64,000 nt of DNA from Bog-756 sp963727955 (GTDB lineage Bacteria; Actinomycetota; Acidimicrobiia; Acidimicrobiales; RAAP-2), in assembly GCA_963727955.1 (NCBI GenBank), contig CAVSII010000011.1:62001-126000 (forward strand), written 5' to 3'. The notes below the pieces were generated by a model. The model saw only the letters and a list, made by a program, of their open reading frames with translations. It was not told the origin of the DNA and did no database searches. Position numbers and translations under genes: made by a program. Below, one piece after another: positions 25,147 through 32,743 of this stretch; position 1 is the first letter of the stretch, and every line of letters begins with the position of its first letter.

Positions 25147-26091
25147 ATGCCCACAAGACCCACAAGCGGCGGGTTGGCTGTACGAGTGGCCGTAGCCCTA
25201 CTGCTTCTTATCTCTTTGGCCGGCGTTGCCATCTCGATTGACGTTCATTCGGCCACGGCGGACGCTTCGCATGCGGCCAGGGCGGACGCTTCGCATTCGG
25301 CCACGGCAGACGCTCCGACAACTGGTGCACAGATAGCCGCTGAGGCTGCGTCTCAAGCCGGTGTTCCTTACTGTGACACTGGTGGTGGGTACGGCGGTCC
25401 GACTTTGCAAACCAGTGGATCTGTTTGCTCTGCTCCTGGTTACAGCTGCATGAGCCTCGCCATGTTTGCCGTTTACCAAGTGACTAATAACAAGATTCCG
25501 CAAGCAAATGCGAACGACACCTATCCCATTGGATATGCCGGAACGTGGATTAAACCGCTGTCGACTGAGGCGGACGATGTTGATTCGTTAGATCCTGGTG
25601 ATGCTGTGTTCTTTGGCGGTGCTATGAACAACTACGCGCATACCGGTATCTACGCAGGCAATAGTGAGGTGTGGGATGCAGGGACATCGACCTCGGCTAA
25701 CCCGACCGGTGAAGTTGCGCAAACTGCGTTCTCGGAACTTGTCACGGTCTACGGGTTATCTGATTATCAGGGAGCGATGCGCTATGGAACCAGTTCGTCG
25801 CCACCACTCAGCGTCACGACCAGCTCCCTTCCCGCCGCCACCATCGGCACGAAGTATGTGGGCGCGCAGCTGACGGCAACCGGCGGGACCACGCCCTACA
25901 GGTGGAAGGTCAGCGGTCTGCCCAAGGGACTCAAAACGTCCGCCATGACGGGGCTCATCAAAGGAAAGGTGACGAATTCCAAACGTCACCCCCAGGCCGC
26001 CGGTTCGTATTCGGTCACGGTTACTGCAACTGACAGCGCCAGTGACCAGGCGTCGGCGACGCTCACCCTCAAACTCGACGCTGCCTCATAG
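25147..26091 (+). CDS. secreted NlpC/P60-like peptidase with C-terminal Ig-like domain
   Basis: ATG 25147 (GGAG about eight bases upstream) is chosen over the longer open frame. The 314-residue protein has a signal peptide (about 10-30), a short Ala/Asp/Ser/His repeat (SATADASH-type, 24-bp units around 25246-25316), an NlpC/P60-like domain with YSCMSLAMFAVYQ (nucleophile Cys) and YAHTGIYAG (His), and an Ig-like domain (SSLPAATIGTKYVGAQLTATGG, YSVTVTATDSASDQ) of the He_PIG type. It should cleave peptide bonds in cell-wall muropeptides. Its catalytic domain is a near copy of that at 23249-24664, while its C-terminal domain is unrelated, so binding modules have been swapped on a common core. Confidence 0.85.
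   Translation: MPTRPTSGGLAVRVAVALLLLISLAGVAISIDVHSATADASHAARADASHSATADAPTTGAQIAAEAASQAGVPYCDTGGGYGGPTLQTSGSVCSAPGYSCMSLAMFAVYQVTNNKIPQANANDTYPIGYAGTWIKPLSTEADDVDSLDPGDAVFFGGAMNNYAHTGIYAGNSEVWDAGTSTSANPTGEVAQTAFSELVTVYGLSDYQGAMRYGTSSSPPLSVTTSSLPAATIGTKYVGAQLTATGGTTPYRWKVSGLPKGLKTSAMTGLIKGKVTNSKRHPQAAGSYSVTVTATDSASDQASATLTLKLDAAS
25381..25776 (+). repeat. right arm of the ~395-bp inverted duplication
   Basis: Plus-strand counterpart of 24083-24476. The arm uses many A/T-ending codons (gat, gtt, tta, cct, ggt, ttt) unlike neighbouring genes, which end mostly in G or C. Confidence 0.85.
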
Positions 26092-26245
26092 GGCGCGCCG
26101 ACGGCGTTGGACCGCCCGATGGGTGGGGCTTAGTCGCACCTAGGGCACGCTCACCCGGGCGGCAGGCTCGGCGACGGCAAAGCCACAGTTTCGGTGCTAC
26201 GTCTCGGCACTCGAGCCAGATCTCATCCCCCTGAGGAGACGACGG

Positions 26246-26359
26246 TCAGCGGCCGAGTCCCTTGCGGGTGACCTCCTTCTCCTTTTTGGCTTGGCGCTTC
26301 TCTTTCAGCGTCTTGCCGGACTTTTTAGAGGTGGTCTTGCGGGGAGACTTGTCGGTCAT
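26246..26359 (-). CDS. very small basic Lys-rich protein (37 aa)
   Basis: ATG 26357-26359 has AAGGGGG five bases upstream. The protein starts MTDKSPRKTTSKKSGK and continues TLKEKRQAKKEKEVTRKGLGR; over one third of residues are Lys or Arg. It matches small basic proteins (MTDKSPRK start) that I recall from many actinobacteria. A nucleic-acid or ribosome-associated role is plausible from charge alone, but unknown. Confidence 0.75.
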   Translation of the reverse strand: MTDKSPRKTTSKKSGKTLKEKRQAKKEKEVTRKGLGR

Positions 26360-26548
26360 GTCAACCCCCTTCCCTGCACGAACATTAGCCCCTGGCGCCG
26401 GTGCCGTCGCCGTCGATCGGTGACCCCCGATCGTCGGCAATCGTGAACCCGTGGTATGCGGAAGAGGTGGTGGGCTGGGTGTACCGTTTTCGGTAGCTCA
26501 TTGGGAGCACCAGCGTCCCCGCTTACGGTGACAAGATCGAGGGTTCCG

Positions 26549-26782
26549 ATGGGACCGAGCAGCAGGATCCAGATTGCCGGATCAGCTGATCAGGGCCACG
26601 GGGGCGGGTCCACAGGCAGCGAGCACGACGATCCGGAAAAGGCGCCTCACCACGCAGACCAGTCGGAGTCTCGTCAGTGCGGACGGTGTCGGCAGCACTT
26701 TCCCCTCGACGTCTCGTTGTCGCCGCAACCGAAGTGGTGGGCCTGTTCGCCCTGTCGTCTCAAACTGTTCGGCTCCGAATGA
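26549..26782 (+). CDS. small four-cysteine zinc-ribbon-like protein
   Basis: The frame ends with CGRCRQHFPLDV, then PKWWACSPCRLKLFG: two CxxC pairs about 20 residues apart, a likely zinc ribbon. The N-terminal half is Ser/Gly/His-rich and disordered. The start is uncertain; ATG 26549 is used, although the frame is open to 26456. Its stop overlaps the ATG of the next small gene (ATGA at 26779), which supports translation of both. Similar short CxxC...WW.CxxC proteins occur in actinobacteria with unknown role. Confidence 0.5.
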   Translation: MGPSSRIQIAGSADQGHGGGSTGSEHDDPEKAPHHADQSESRQCGRCRQHFPLDVSLSPQPKWWACSPCRLKLFGSE

Positions 26783-27066
26783 CGGTCGGGGCCTACGACA
26801 CCGGCATGGATCTCCTGGTCGAAGCGGCCGAGGGGCTCGATATGGCCGCTAGTGCGTGCGACGCCGCCGAGGACGCCGCCCTGTTCTCGTCACTGGCCGA
26901 TCGCATCCGTCGTTACCTGGCCGTAAGTCGCCCGAGCACGACACTGGGAATGCCCCGGATCCCGTCGGGCGAGAACCGGCTCAAGGATGAGAGCGTGATC
27001 CACCGGTCCGGGGCCAGCCAACCTTCGCACATACGGGTCATCGCCGACACGGTCGAAGCCGAATGA
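26779..27066 (+). CDS. small hypothetical protein (95 aa), coupled to the zinc-ribbon gene
   Basis: ATG 26779 overlaps the previous stop by ATGA. The first half is an acidic amphipathic helix (DLLVEAAEGLDMAASACDAAEDAALFSSLADRIRRYLAV) and the second half is polar and irregular (RPSTTLGMPRIPSGENRLKDESV). I recognise no family. Coding is supported by the coupling and by the helix pattern, but not strongly. Confidence 0.45.
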   Translation: MTVGAYDTGMDLLVEAAEGLDMAASACDAAEDAALFSSLADRIRRYLAVSRPSTTLGMPRIPSGENRLKDESVIHRSGASQPSHIRVIADTVEAE

Positions 27067-27158
27067 TCCGCTGGACCGGCCGGACGGCTCCGCCCAGCCC
27101 GGTGGTGCGACCGCCGATAATGCGGTGGCCGGTGGCCTCTCCGGGTGCGGGTCAACGC

Positions 27159-27224
27159 TCAGAGTGCGAATGAATCGTCCGGGGCCACGTCCCAAGGTGA
27201 CGGTGCGTTGTTTTTTCTGGACAT
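27159..27224 (-). CDS. possible 21-residue micro-protein with a strong RBS
   Basis: ATG 27222-27224 is preceded by AGGAG seven bases upstream on the minus strand. The peptide starts MSRKNNAPSP and ends WDVAPDDSFAL, with TGA at 27159-27161. It has a basic head and an acidic tail. No partner gene follows it on this strand within 150 bases. It may be a short regulatory or signalling peptide, or chance; only the ribosome site supports it. Confidence 0.35.
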   Translation of the reverse strand: MSRKNNAPSPWDVAPDDSFAL

Positions 27225-27364
27225 CTCGGATCTCCTGATCGGCAAAACGCTTAGCCTGGCAGATGTACCTCCGAGTTCTCGATTGGCCAGCACATCGCTC
27301 TCTCGAGGCACTCGAGAGGGGCAACCTCGATGTGGTGGGTTCGCGGCCATCAGGGAGTACTCGG

Positions 27365-27574
27365 ATGGCTATCGCATGGAAGCACCATCGATCCCATGGG
27401 TCGGTTGATCAGAAAGCCTTACGCCTAGCCGCCATACGGGCCATCGTGGACCTGGCCGAAGCCGAAGGCGACGAGATCCACGACGTCGTCGCCGAGGCGT
27501 TGGTGGTCCTCGGTGCGTCCGAGGAGGAACTCGCCGCGGCAATGCTGGGTGGACGCCATGGGCCCGTTCGATAA
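27365..27574 (+). CDS. small hypothetical protein (69 aa)
   Basis: From ATG 27365 the protein is basic for about 15 residues, then helical and acidic: ALRLAAIRAIVDLAEAEGDEIHDVVAEALVVLGASEEELAAAML. The amphipathic helix pattern and G/C-ending codons suggest real coding. No RBS is obvious and no family is recognised. Confidence 0.45.
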   Translation: MAIAWKHHRSHGSVDQKALRLAAIRAIVDLAEAEGDEIHDVVAEALVVLGASEEELAAAMLGGRHGPVR

Positions 27575-27626
27575 AACCCGGGCTCATGCCGCCAAAACGG
27601 GTGCCGTTGGTTACTCGCCGAGGTGG

Positions 27627-28418
27627 TTACTCGCCGAGGCTTCGGCGCAGGGCGGCCAGCGAATCGCTGAGCTCTGCTATCTGGTCCCGAAGATCCGCCA
27701 CCTCTGACTCGAGTGCGTCGATGCGGATCCCCGCGTCACCCCGGTTCGGTCCACCATCGGTGTCGGATCCAGCATCGACGAGCTCATGCGACGAGTGGGA
27801 GACAGGTGCCGGAGTGCCACTCGGTTCCGTGGCCAGCAGTTGCTGCCACCGCTCTTCCTTCTGACCCGGCCGCCGGGGTTGTAGTCGCACCAGCGGCTCG
27901 GGCTGGCCGGCGAGCACCTCGATCTCGTTCTGCACCGCCGTCAGCGATTCGAAGCCTGCCATGCGTTCGGTGCGGCCTCTCAGCTCGCCCAGGGTTTGTG
28001 GGCCTCTGAGCAGCAGCATGGCCAACAGCGCCATTCGAGCAGCATCGAGGCCGTAAGCCTCATCGAGAACGTGCCGGTAGCGAGTCACCGACTTCCCGTG
28101 GGAAGGCAGAACGAACCGCACCAGGTGGAGATCCTTCAACTCTTGGAGAGCCTGCTGCACCGTGTCCTCGGCCAACGCCATCACCGGCTCGCGGTTGGTG
28201 GCCTGGTTGCACGCCAGCGAAAGGGCGTTGAGGGTGAGGGGGTACTGCTGGGGGGTGGTGAGCTGCTTCTCCACCAGGCTCCCGAGTACCCGTCCGGCTT
28301 CCGGCGTGATGGTCACCCGGCTGAGATTAACCGGCCGAAGTGGCGACCCACGAGCCGATGGTCCACTGTGGACCCCGGTGGGTGGCTGCGTCCGCGCGAC
28401 TCGAATGAGTTCGGACAA
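27627..28418 (-). CDS. YceH/DUF480 family protein
   Basis: The conserved part starts near TITPEAGRVLGSLVEKQLTTPQQYPLTLNALSLACNQ, the hallmark of the DUF480 (YceH) family, which forms two winged-helix domains. LLLRGPQTLGELRGRTERM belongs to the second wing. A C-terminal coiled coil (RIDALESEVADLRDQIAELSDSLAALRRSL) follows. The ORF opens at 28418, but GTG 28313 just before TITPEA would give the usual N-terminus. The role of the family is not established. The stop codon lies in a 15-bp direct repeat (GGTTACTCGCCGAGG at 27609-27623 and 27625-27639). Confidence 0.88.
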   Translation of the reverse strand: MSELIRVARTQPPTGVHSGPSARGSPLRPVNLSRVTITPEAGRVLGSLVEKQLTTPQQYPLTLNALSLACNQATNREPVMALAEDTVQQALQELKDLHLVRFVLPSHGKSVTRYRHVLDEAYGLDAARMALLAMLLLRGPQTLGELRGRTERMAGFESLTAVQNEIEVLAGQPEPLVRLQPRRPGQKEERWQQLLATEPSGTPAPVSHSSHELVDAGSDTDGGPNRGDAGIRIDALESEVADLRDQIAELSDSLAALRRSLGE

Positions 28419-28620
28419 CGGGGCGGGCGAGGGGCATCACGGCGAAGGGATCCCTGATCTCATCCGGAGGACATTCGGCCATGACCGAGTGGTCGGTGCG
28501 GCTCAGGCCCTCTTCTCGTTACCTGGCATGGCGCCGACGACCTGGCATCATTTCGGGGTCGGCTGGATGAGAGCCGGTCCGCAGGATGTCCGAGCACGAA
28601 GCAAAGAAGGATGACGCCAG

Positions 28621-29691
28621 ATGGGATTCCGAGTGATTCAGTGGGCGACCGGTGGGGTCGGTCGGGCCGCCATCGAAGGGGTCCTCGACCACCCCGACCT
28701 CGAACTGGCGGGGGCTTGGGTCCACAGCCCGGACAAGGAGGGGATCGATCTCGGTACCCTCGTGGACCGGGAGCCTCTTGGGGTGATGGCCACCGGCGAC
28801 GTGGCCGCCCTTTTGGACCTGGAGGCCGACTGCGTTCTCTACAGCCCGTTCATGGCCGATCCCAGCGTTGTCACCGCCATCCTCGAGTCGGGCAAGAACG
28901 TGGTCACACCGCTCGGCTGGTTCTATCCGCCGGCGGAAGAGCGGGACCGCATGGATGCTGTGGCTACAGCTGCCGGGGTGACACTGCACGGGACGGGGAT
29001 CCACCCGGGCGGGATCACCGAGCGGTTCCCATTGATGGTCTCGGCCTTGTCAGGATCGATCACCCATGTTCGGGCCGAGGAGTTCTCTGACATCCGGACG
29101 TATGGAGCCCCGGATGTCGTACGTGACTGGATGCTGTTCGGCAAGACCCCGGAGGAGGCCCGGGCCAGCATCATGGTCGACGCACTGGGAGGTGGCTTCC
29201 GTCAGTCGCTCTTCATGGTCGCCGACGAGCTGGGCTTCGACATCGAGCCGAAGCTGCGCACCACCCATGAGATGGCGGTGGCCACGGCTCCCATCGATTC
29301 ACCGATCGGCCCCATCCAGCCGGGGACGGTGGCGGCCCAGAGGTTCGTGTGGGAAGCACAGGTCGACGGCCAGCCCGTGGTCACCGCTGCCGTCAACTGG
29401 CTGATGGGCCAAGGCCATCTCGACCCGGCCTGGGAGTTCGGCCAAGGGGGCGAGCGCTTCGAAGTCGAGATAACCGGCGACCCGAGCTGCCTGACCACCT
29501 TCAAGAAACTGCACCCGGCCACCGTCGAAGCCGGCCTCATCCGCAACCCGGGCATCGTTGCCACCGCTTTGCATTGCGTGAATGCCATCCCCTACGTGTG
29601 CCGTGCCGCCCCTGGGCTCCTGACCTATCTCGATCTGCCCCTGGTGGCCGGCCGCGCTGCCTTCGGTCTCCACCGGAGCCGGCCGGCGTGA
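28621..29691 (+). CDS. DapB-like NAD(P)-dependent oxidoreductase
   Basis: 356 residues starting at ATG 28621 with AAGGA about nine bases upstream. The N-terminal Rossmann segment is VIQWATGGVGRAAIEGVLDHPDLELAG, followed by WVHSPDKEGIDLG. VVTPLGWFYPPAEE and TLHGTGIHPGGITERFPLM mark the active-site region. It is a second member of the family at 20618, with similar layout but clearly diverged sequence. These proteins are common in actinobacteria that degrade terpenoids and other hydrophobic compounds, though exact reactions are unknown. The SDR gene that follows overlaps by GTGA, so they are co-translated and may act on the same substrate. Confidence 0.82.
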   Translation: MGFRVIQWATGGVGRAAIEGVLDHPDLELAGAWVHSPDKEGIDLGTLVDREPLGVMATGDVAALLDLEADCVLYSPFMADPSVVTAILESGKNVVTPLGWFYPPAEERDRMDAVATAAGVTLHGTGIHPGGITERFPLMVSALSGSITHVRAEEFSDIRTYGAPDVVRDWMLFGKTPEEARASIMVDALGGGFRQSLFMVADELGFDIEPKLRTTHEMAVATAPIDSPIGPIQPGTVAAQRFVWEAQVDGQPVVTAAVNWLMGQGHLDPAWEFGQGGERFEVEITGDPSCLTTFKKLHPATVEAGLIRNPGIVATALHCVNAIPYVCRAAPGLLTYLDLPLVAGRAAFGLHRSRPA

Positions 29692-30503
29692 TCCTCGACC
29701 GTTTTTCTCTGGAGGGCAAAGTCGGCATTGTCACCGGTGCGGGCCTGGGCATCGGTCGGGGGATCGCCATCGGACTGGCCGAGGCCGGTGCCGACGTGGC
29801 CGTGGCCGCCCGGACTCCGTCGGACCTGGAGGAGGTGGCCCGGCACATCCGCTCGCTGGGTCGCCGCGCCTTGATCGTGCCCACCGACGTGACCGATGCC
29901 GCCGCCTGTGACCACCTGGTGGCCACCACCGTCGATGAGTTCTCGCGATTGGACGTCCTAGTCAACAATGCGGGCGGGGCCATGCCCCGGGCGGCCATGG
30001 ACACCAGCGAGGGATTCATGGCCCGAACATTCGCGTTCAACGTGACCGCTCCTCTGACGCTCATCAAGCTTGCCGCCCGCCAGATGGTCGATACCGTCGG
30101 CCACGGGGCGGTGGTCAACATCTCTTCCCGCTCGGCCAGTATGACCCAGACCATGTTCGTGGCCTACGGTGCGGCGAAGGCCGCCCTCGACCGTCTGACC
30201 CGGAACATCGCACCCGAGTTGGCTCCGAGGGTGCGGGTGAACGCCATCGACGTGGGAGGGGTCGCCACCCGGTCGCTCGAGATCGTCCTCACTGACGACG
30301 ATCTTCGGCGACAGTTCATCGAAGGCACGCCGATGCACCGTCCCGGTGAACCCGAGGACATCGCTTGTGCCGTTCTCTATCTCGTCTCGGATGCGTCCTC
30401 ATGGGTCACCGGCAAGGTGTTCGAGATCGACGGCGGGACCGAATCACCTTCCGTGGCGGTAGCGCCGCCGGGTCTCGAACCCACTCGGCCGGGTACCTCT
30501 TGA
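29688..30503 (+). CDS. short-chain dehydrogenase/reductase
   Basis: GTG 29688 overlaps the stop of the DapB-like gene (GTGA), giving 271 residues. Classical SDR motifs are present: TGAGLGIG (16-23) for cofactor binding, NNAG (93-96), a Ser in NISSRSA (about 145-151) and Y160/K164 in YGAAK as catalytic pair. The residue after the second strand is Arg (AARTPSD), favouring NADP(H), though this is only a guide. A C-terminal GGTES tail follows the substrate loop. Substrate unknown; coupling to the upstream gene suggests a shared oxidation-reduction pathway. Confidence 0.9.
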   Translation: MILDRFSLEGKVGIVTGAGLGIGRGIAIGLAEAGADVAVAARTPSDLEEVARHIRSLGRRALIVPTDVTDAAACDHLVATTVDEFSRLDVLVNNAGGAMPRAAMDTSEGFMARTFAFNVTAPLTLIKLAARQMVDTVGHGAVVNISSRSASMTQTMFVAYGAAKAALDRLTRNIAPELAPRVRVNAIDVGGVATRSLEIVLTDDDLRRQFIEGTPMHRPGEPEDIACAVLYLVSDASSWVTGKVFEIDGGTESPSVAVAPPGLEPTRPGTS

Positions 30504-30546
30504 TGATCCGGCTACCTGCTCCGACGGCCCGCCCCTATGCGGAGGA

Positions 30547-31638
30547 CTAACCGAGCGAGTCAGGATCGATGCCGACGCCGTCGGCCGCACTGCTGGCATA
30601 GGCGGCCAGAGCGAAGCGCAACACGGAGACTGCCTCCTCGCCGCTCCACATCAACGGACCCTCGCCGGTGTGCAGCCATCGCAGCCAGTGACGTCCCGAA
30701 TCCCTGAAGCTGCTGGCCCAGTCGTCGTCCAACGCATGATAGGAGCGCATCTCCCCGTCGACATAGACCTCCATGCTGGGCTGTTGAATACCACGCCCGG
30801 TGCAGCGGTTGACCCGGGCGAAGCCTCGGCGGCCGGTGACCTCCCAGCGTTCGTCGTTGGTGTAGTAATCGGAACGGAGGTACATATCGGGTGCGAGGGT
30901 GATGTCCCACACACCACGGATGCCGTTGTGGTGCTCCCAGACCAGAGTGGTGGGTGCGTCGATCTCGATGCCGGGCACGACTTCCGTCCCGCCCACCCAG
31001 GCCCGCACTTCCTTGATGGGACCGAACAGCCAGAGGGCCGTCGACAGCTTGTGCCAGCCATCATCGAACACGAGGATCCCGCGTCCCACCTTCATCTGGT
31101 CGAACTGCCATTTGTAACTGCTGCCGGGGACCTCCCAGCCCCCGTGCCCGCTGGCCACCATCTTCAGGTGGTAGCCACTGATTTCGCCGATCTCACCGGA
31201 CTCGACGATCTCCTTGAGCCGGATCAGCGGGGGGTAGAAGATGTAATTCTCCATGACCCTCAGCTGACGCCCACTGGCTTCGGCGGCGTCGAGCATCTGT
31301 CGGGCACTGGCAAGGTCATTGCACATCGGCTTCTGCAGATTCACGTGCCAGCCGTGTCCGAGGAGCTCGCTGACACCGTCCACGTGCAACGGGATGGGCA
31401 GAAGGGCTTCGACCGTATCGATTTCGAGTCCACTGACGGCCAGCTCGGTGATGGACGAGAAGGTCCGAGCTGTCGGCCAGTCGGACTGTCGTTGAGTACG
31501 TCGCTTCTCGCTCGGATCGACGAGCGCCACCACCTCGACATCGGGATTGTCGAGGTAGGCACGTACATTGAGGTCGTAGATACGCCCAAGTCCGACGAAG
31601 GCGGCTCGTACCGGTCGGTCATAGGGTGCAAAGGCCAT
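30547..31638 (-). CDS. Gfo/Idh/MocA family oxidoreductase
   Basis: The start is ATG 31638 (MAFAPYDRPV), about eleven bases after GGAGGAG; the frame is open further upstream but that part is not family-like. The 363-residue protein has an N-terminal Rossmann domain with AAFVGLGRIYDLNVRAYL and VVALVDPSEKR, the motif NLQKPMCND (the EKP-type lysine) and a C-terminal alpha/beta domain with GGWEVPGSSYKWQ and FDDGWHKLSTALWLFG, whose His is a likely catalytic residue. Such enzymes oxidise sugars, inositols or related alcohols with NAD(P). It diverges from the frameshifted SDR gene at 31932. Confidence 0.88.
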   Translation of the reverse strand: MAFAPYDRPVRAAFVGLGRIYDLNVRAYLDNPDVEVVALVDPSEKRRTQRQSDWPTARTFSSITELAVSGLEIDTVEALLPIPLHVDGVSELLGHGWHVNLQKPMCNDLASARQMLDAAEASGRQLRVMENYIFYPPLIRLKEIVESGEIGEISGYHLKMVASGHGGWEVPGSSYKWQFDQMKVGRGILVFDDGWHKLSTALWLFGPIKEVRAWVGGTEVVPGIEIDAPTTLVWEHHNGIRGVWDITLAPDMYLRSDYYTNDERWEVTGRRGFARVNRCTGRGIQQPSMEVYVDGEMRSYHALDDDWASSFRDSGRHWLRWLHTGEGPLMWSGEEAVSVLRFALAAYASSAADGVGIDPDSLG

Positions 31639-31931
31639 CGTCTGTCGGTCTCCTCCAGTGCATCGGGAACCGTGGTCCCGCTCGTGTGCCGGACTGAGGC
31701 GGGTCGGGTTCGGTCGCACGCACACTATGCGAAGTCGCACTCGCCCAGCAGCCGGTGGGCCACGGCGTCCACACGGATGGTGGCGCGGTGATGACCGCAC
31801 GACGCCCCCCGCTCGAAGAGTCGTCGGAGAGCCGGTCTATATTGCAGTCATCGTGTTGTCGAGTCTCCGCCCTTTGGCCATCGCCGGTGACGGTCGCCGG
31901 CCGCTGGCCGTCCGCTGACCACGGTCCCGTT

Positions 31932-32743
31932 GTGGGCCTTCCTCCTCCGGCCCCCGGCCGTACCGCAGTCGTCACCGGTGCTTCATCGGGCATCGGCGAG
32001 GCCATAGCCCGTGAATTGGCCCATCGGGGCTACGGCGTCGTCCTCGTCGCCCGCAGTGTCGAGAAACTGGAAATCCTGGCCGCCGAGCTCACCGCTGGCG
32101 GGGTCCGGGCCGAGGTTCTCCCTACCGATCTGTCCAACCGGAGCGCCCGCGCTGAGCTGCTGGGACACGTCGAGCGGCTCGGGCTCATCCCCGACATCCT
32201 GGTCAACAACGCCGGACTTTCGACCCTCGGGCCGGTCGCCGGGTCGGACCCCGAAGCCGAAATGCTCATGATCGAAGTCGATGTGGTGGCGGTGGCCGAT
32301 CTGTGCAGCCGGTTTCTCCCCGGCATGGTCGAACGGAAACGGGCGCGGTGCTCAACGTCTCGTCCACCGGTGCGTTCCAGCCGCTGCCCGGTCAGGCCGG
32401 GTACGGCGCCGGAAAGGCCTTCGTGTTGTCCTACACCGAGAGCCTGAGCGGCGAACTGCGCGGTACCGGTGTCACCGTGTCGGCCTTGTGCCCCGGGCCG
32501 GTGGACACCGGGTTCGGCGAGAGGGCGGGATTCTCCAAGGAGGACGCGGAATCAGCCCTGCCCGGCATCTTGTGGGAGTCCCCGGAGACAGTGGCCACAG
32601 TGGGGATCGACGCCCTCGACAAGAGCCGGGTGGTGGCCATCCCCGGCCTGGCCAATCGTGTATCGGCCGGCATCGCCCGCTTCGTCCCGAACCGGCTCCT
32701 GGTCCGGGTGGTGGCCAAAAACCACCCCGGCCTACGCCGGTGA
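31932..32743 (+). pseudogene. short-chain dehydrogenase gene with one frameshift
   Basis: From GTG 31932 the first frame reads GRTAVVTGASSGIGEAIARELA (TGxxxGIG), VLVARSVEKLE, DILVNNAGLSTLG and DLCSRFLPGMVER. After 32336 the continuing text is in another frame: TGAVLNVSSTGAFQPLPGQAGYGAGKAF, with the Ser and YxxxK catalytic residues, then LCPGPVDTGF and an end at TGA 32743. Adding one G at 32335-32336 restores a protein of about 270 residues. The rest of both halves is intact, so loss is recent or is a sequence error. The 290 bases before the GTG, shared with the divergent Gfo/Idh gene, hold no other gene. Confidence 0.82.
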
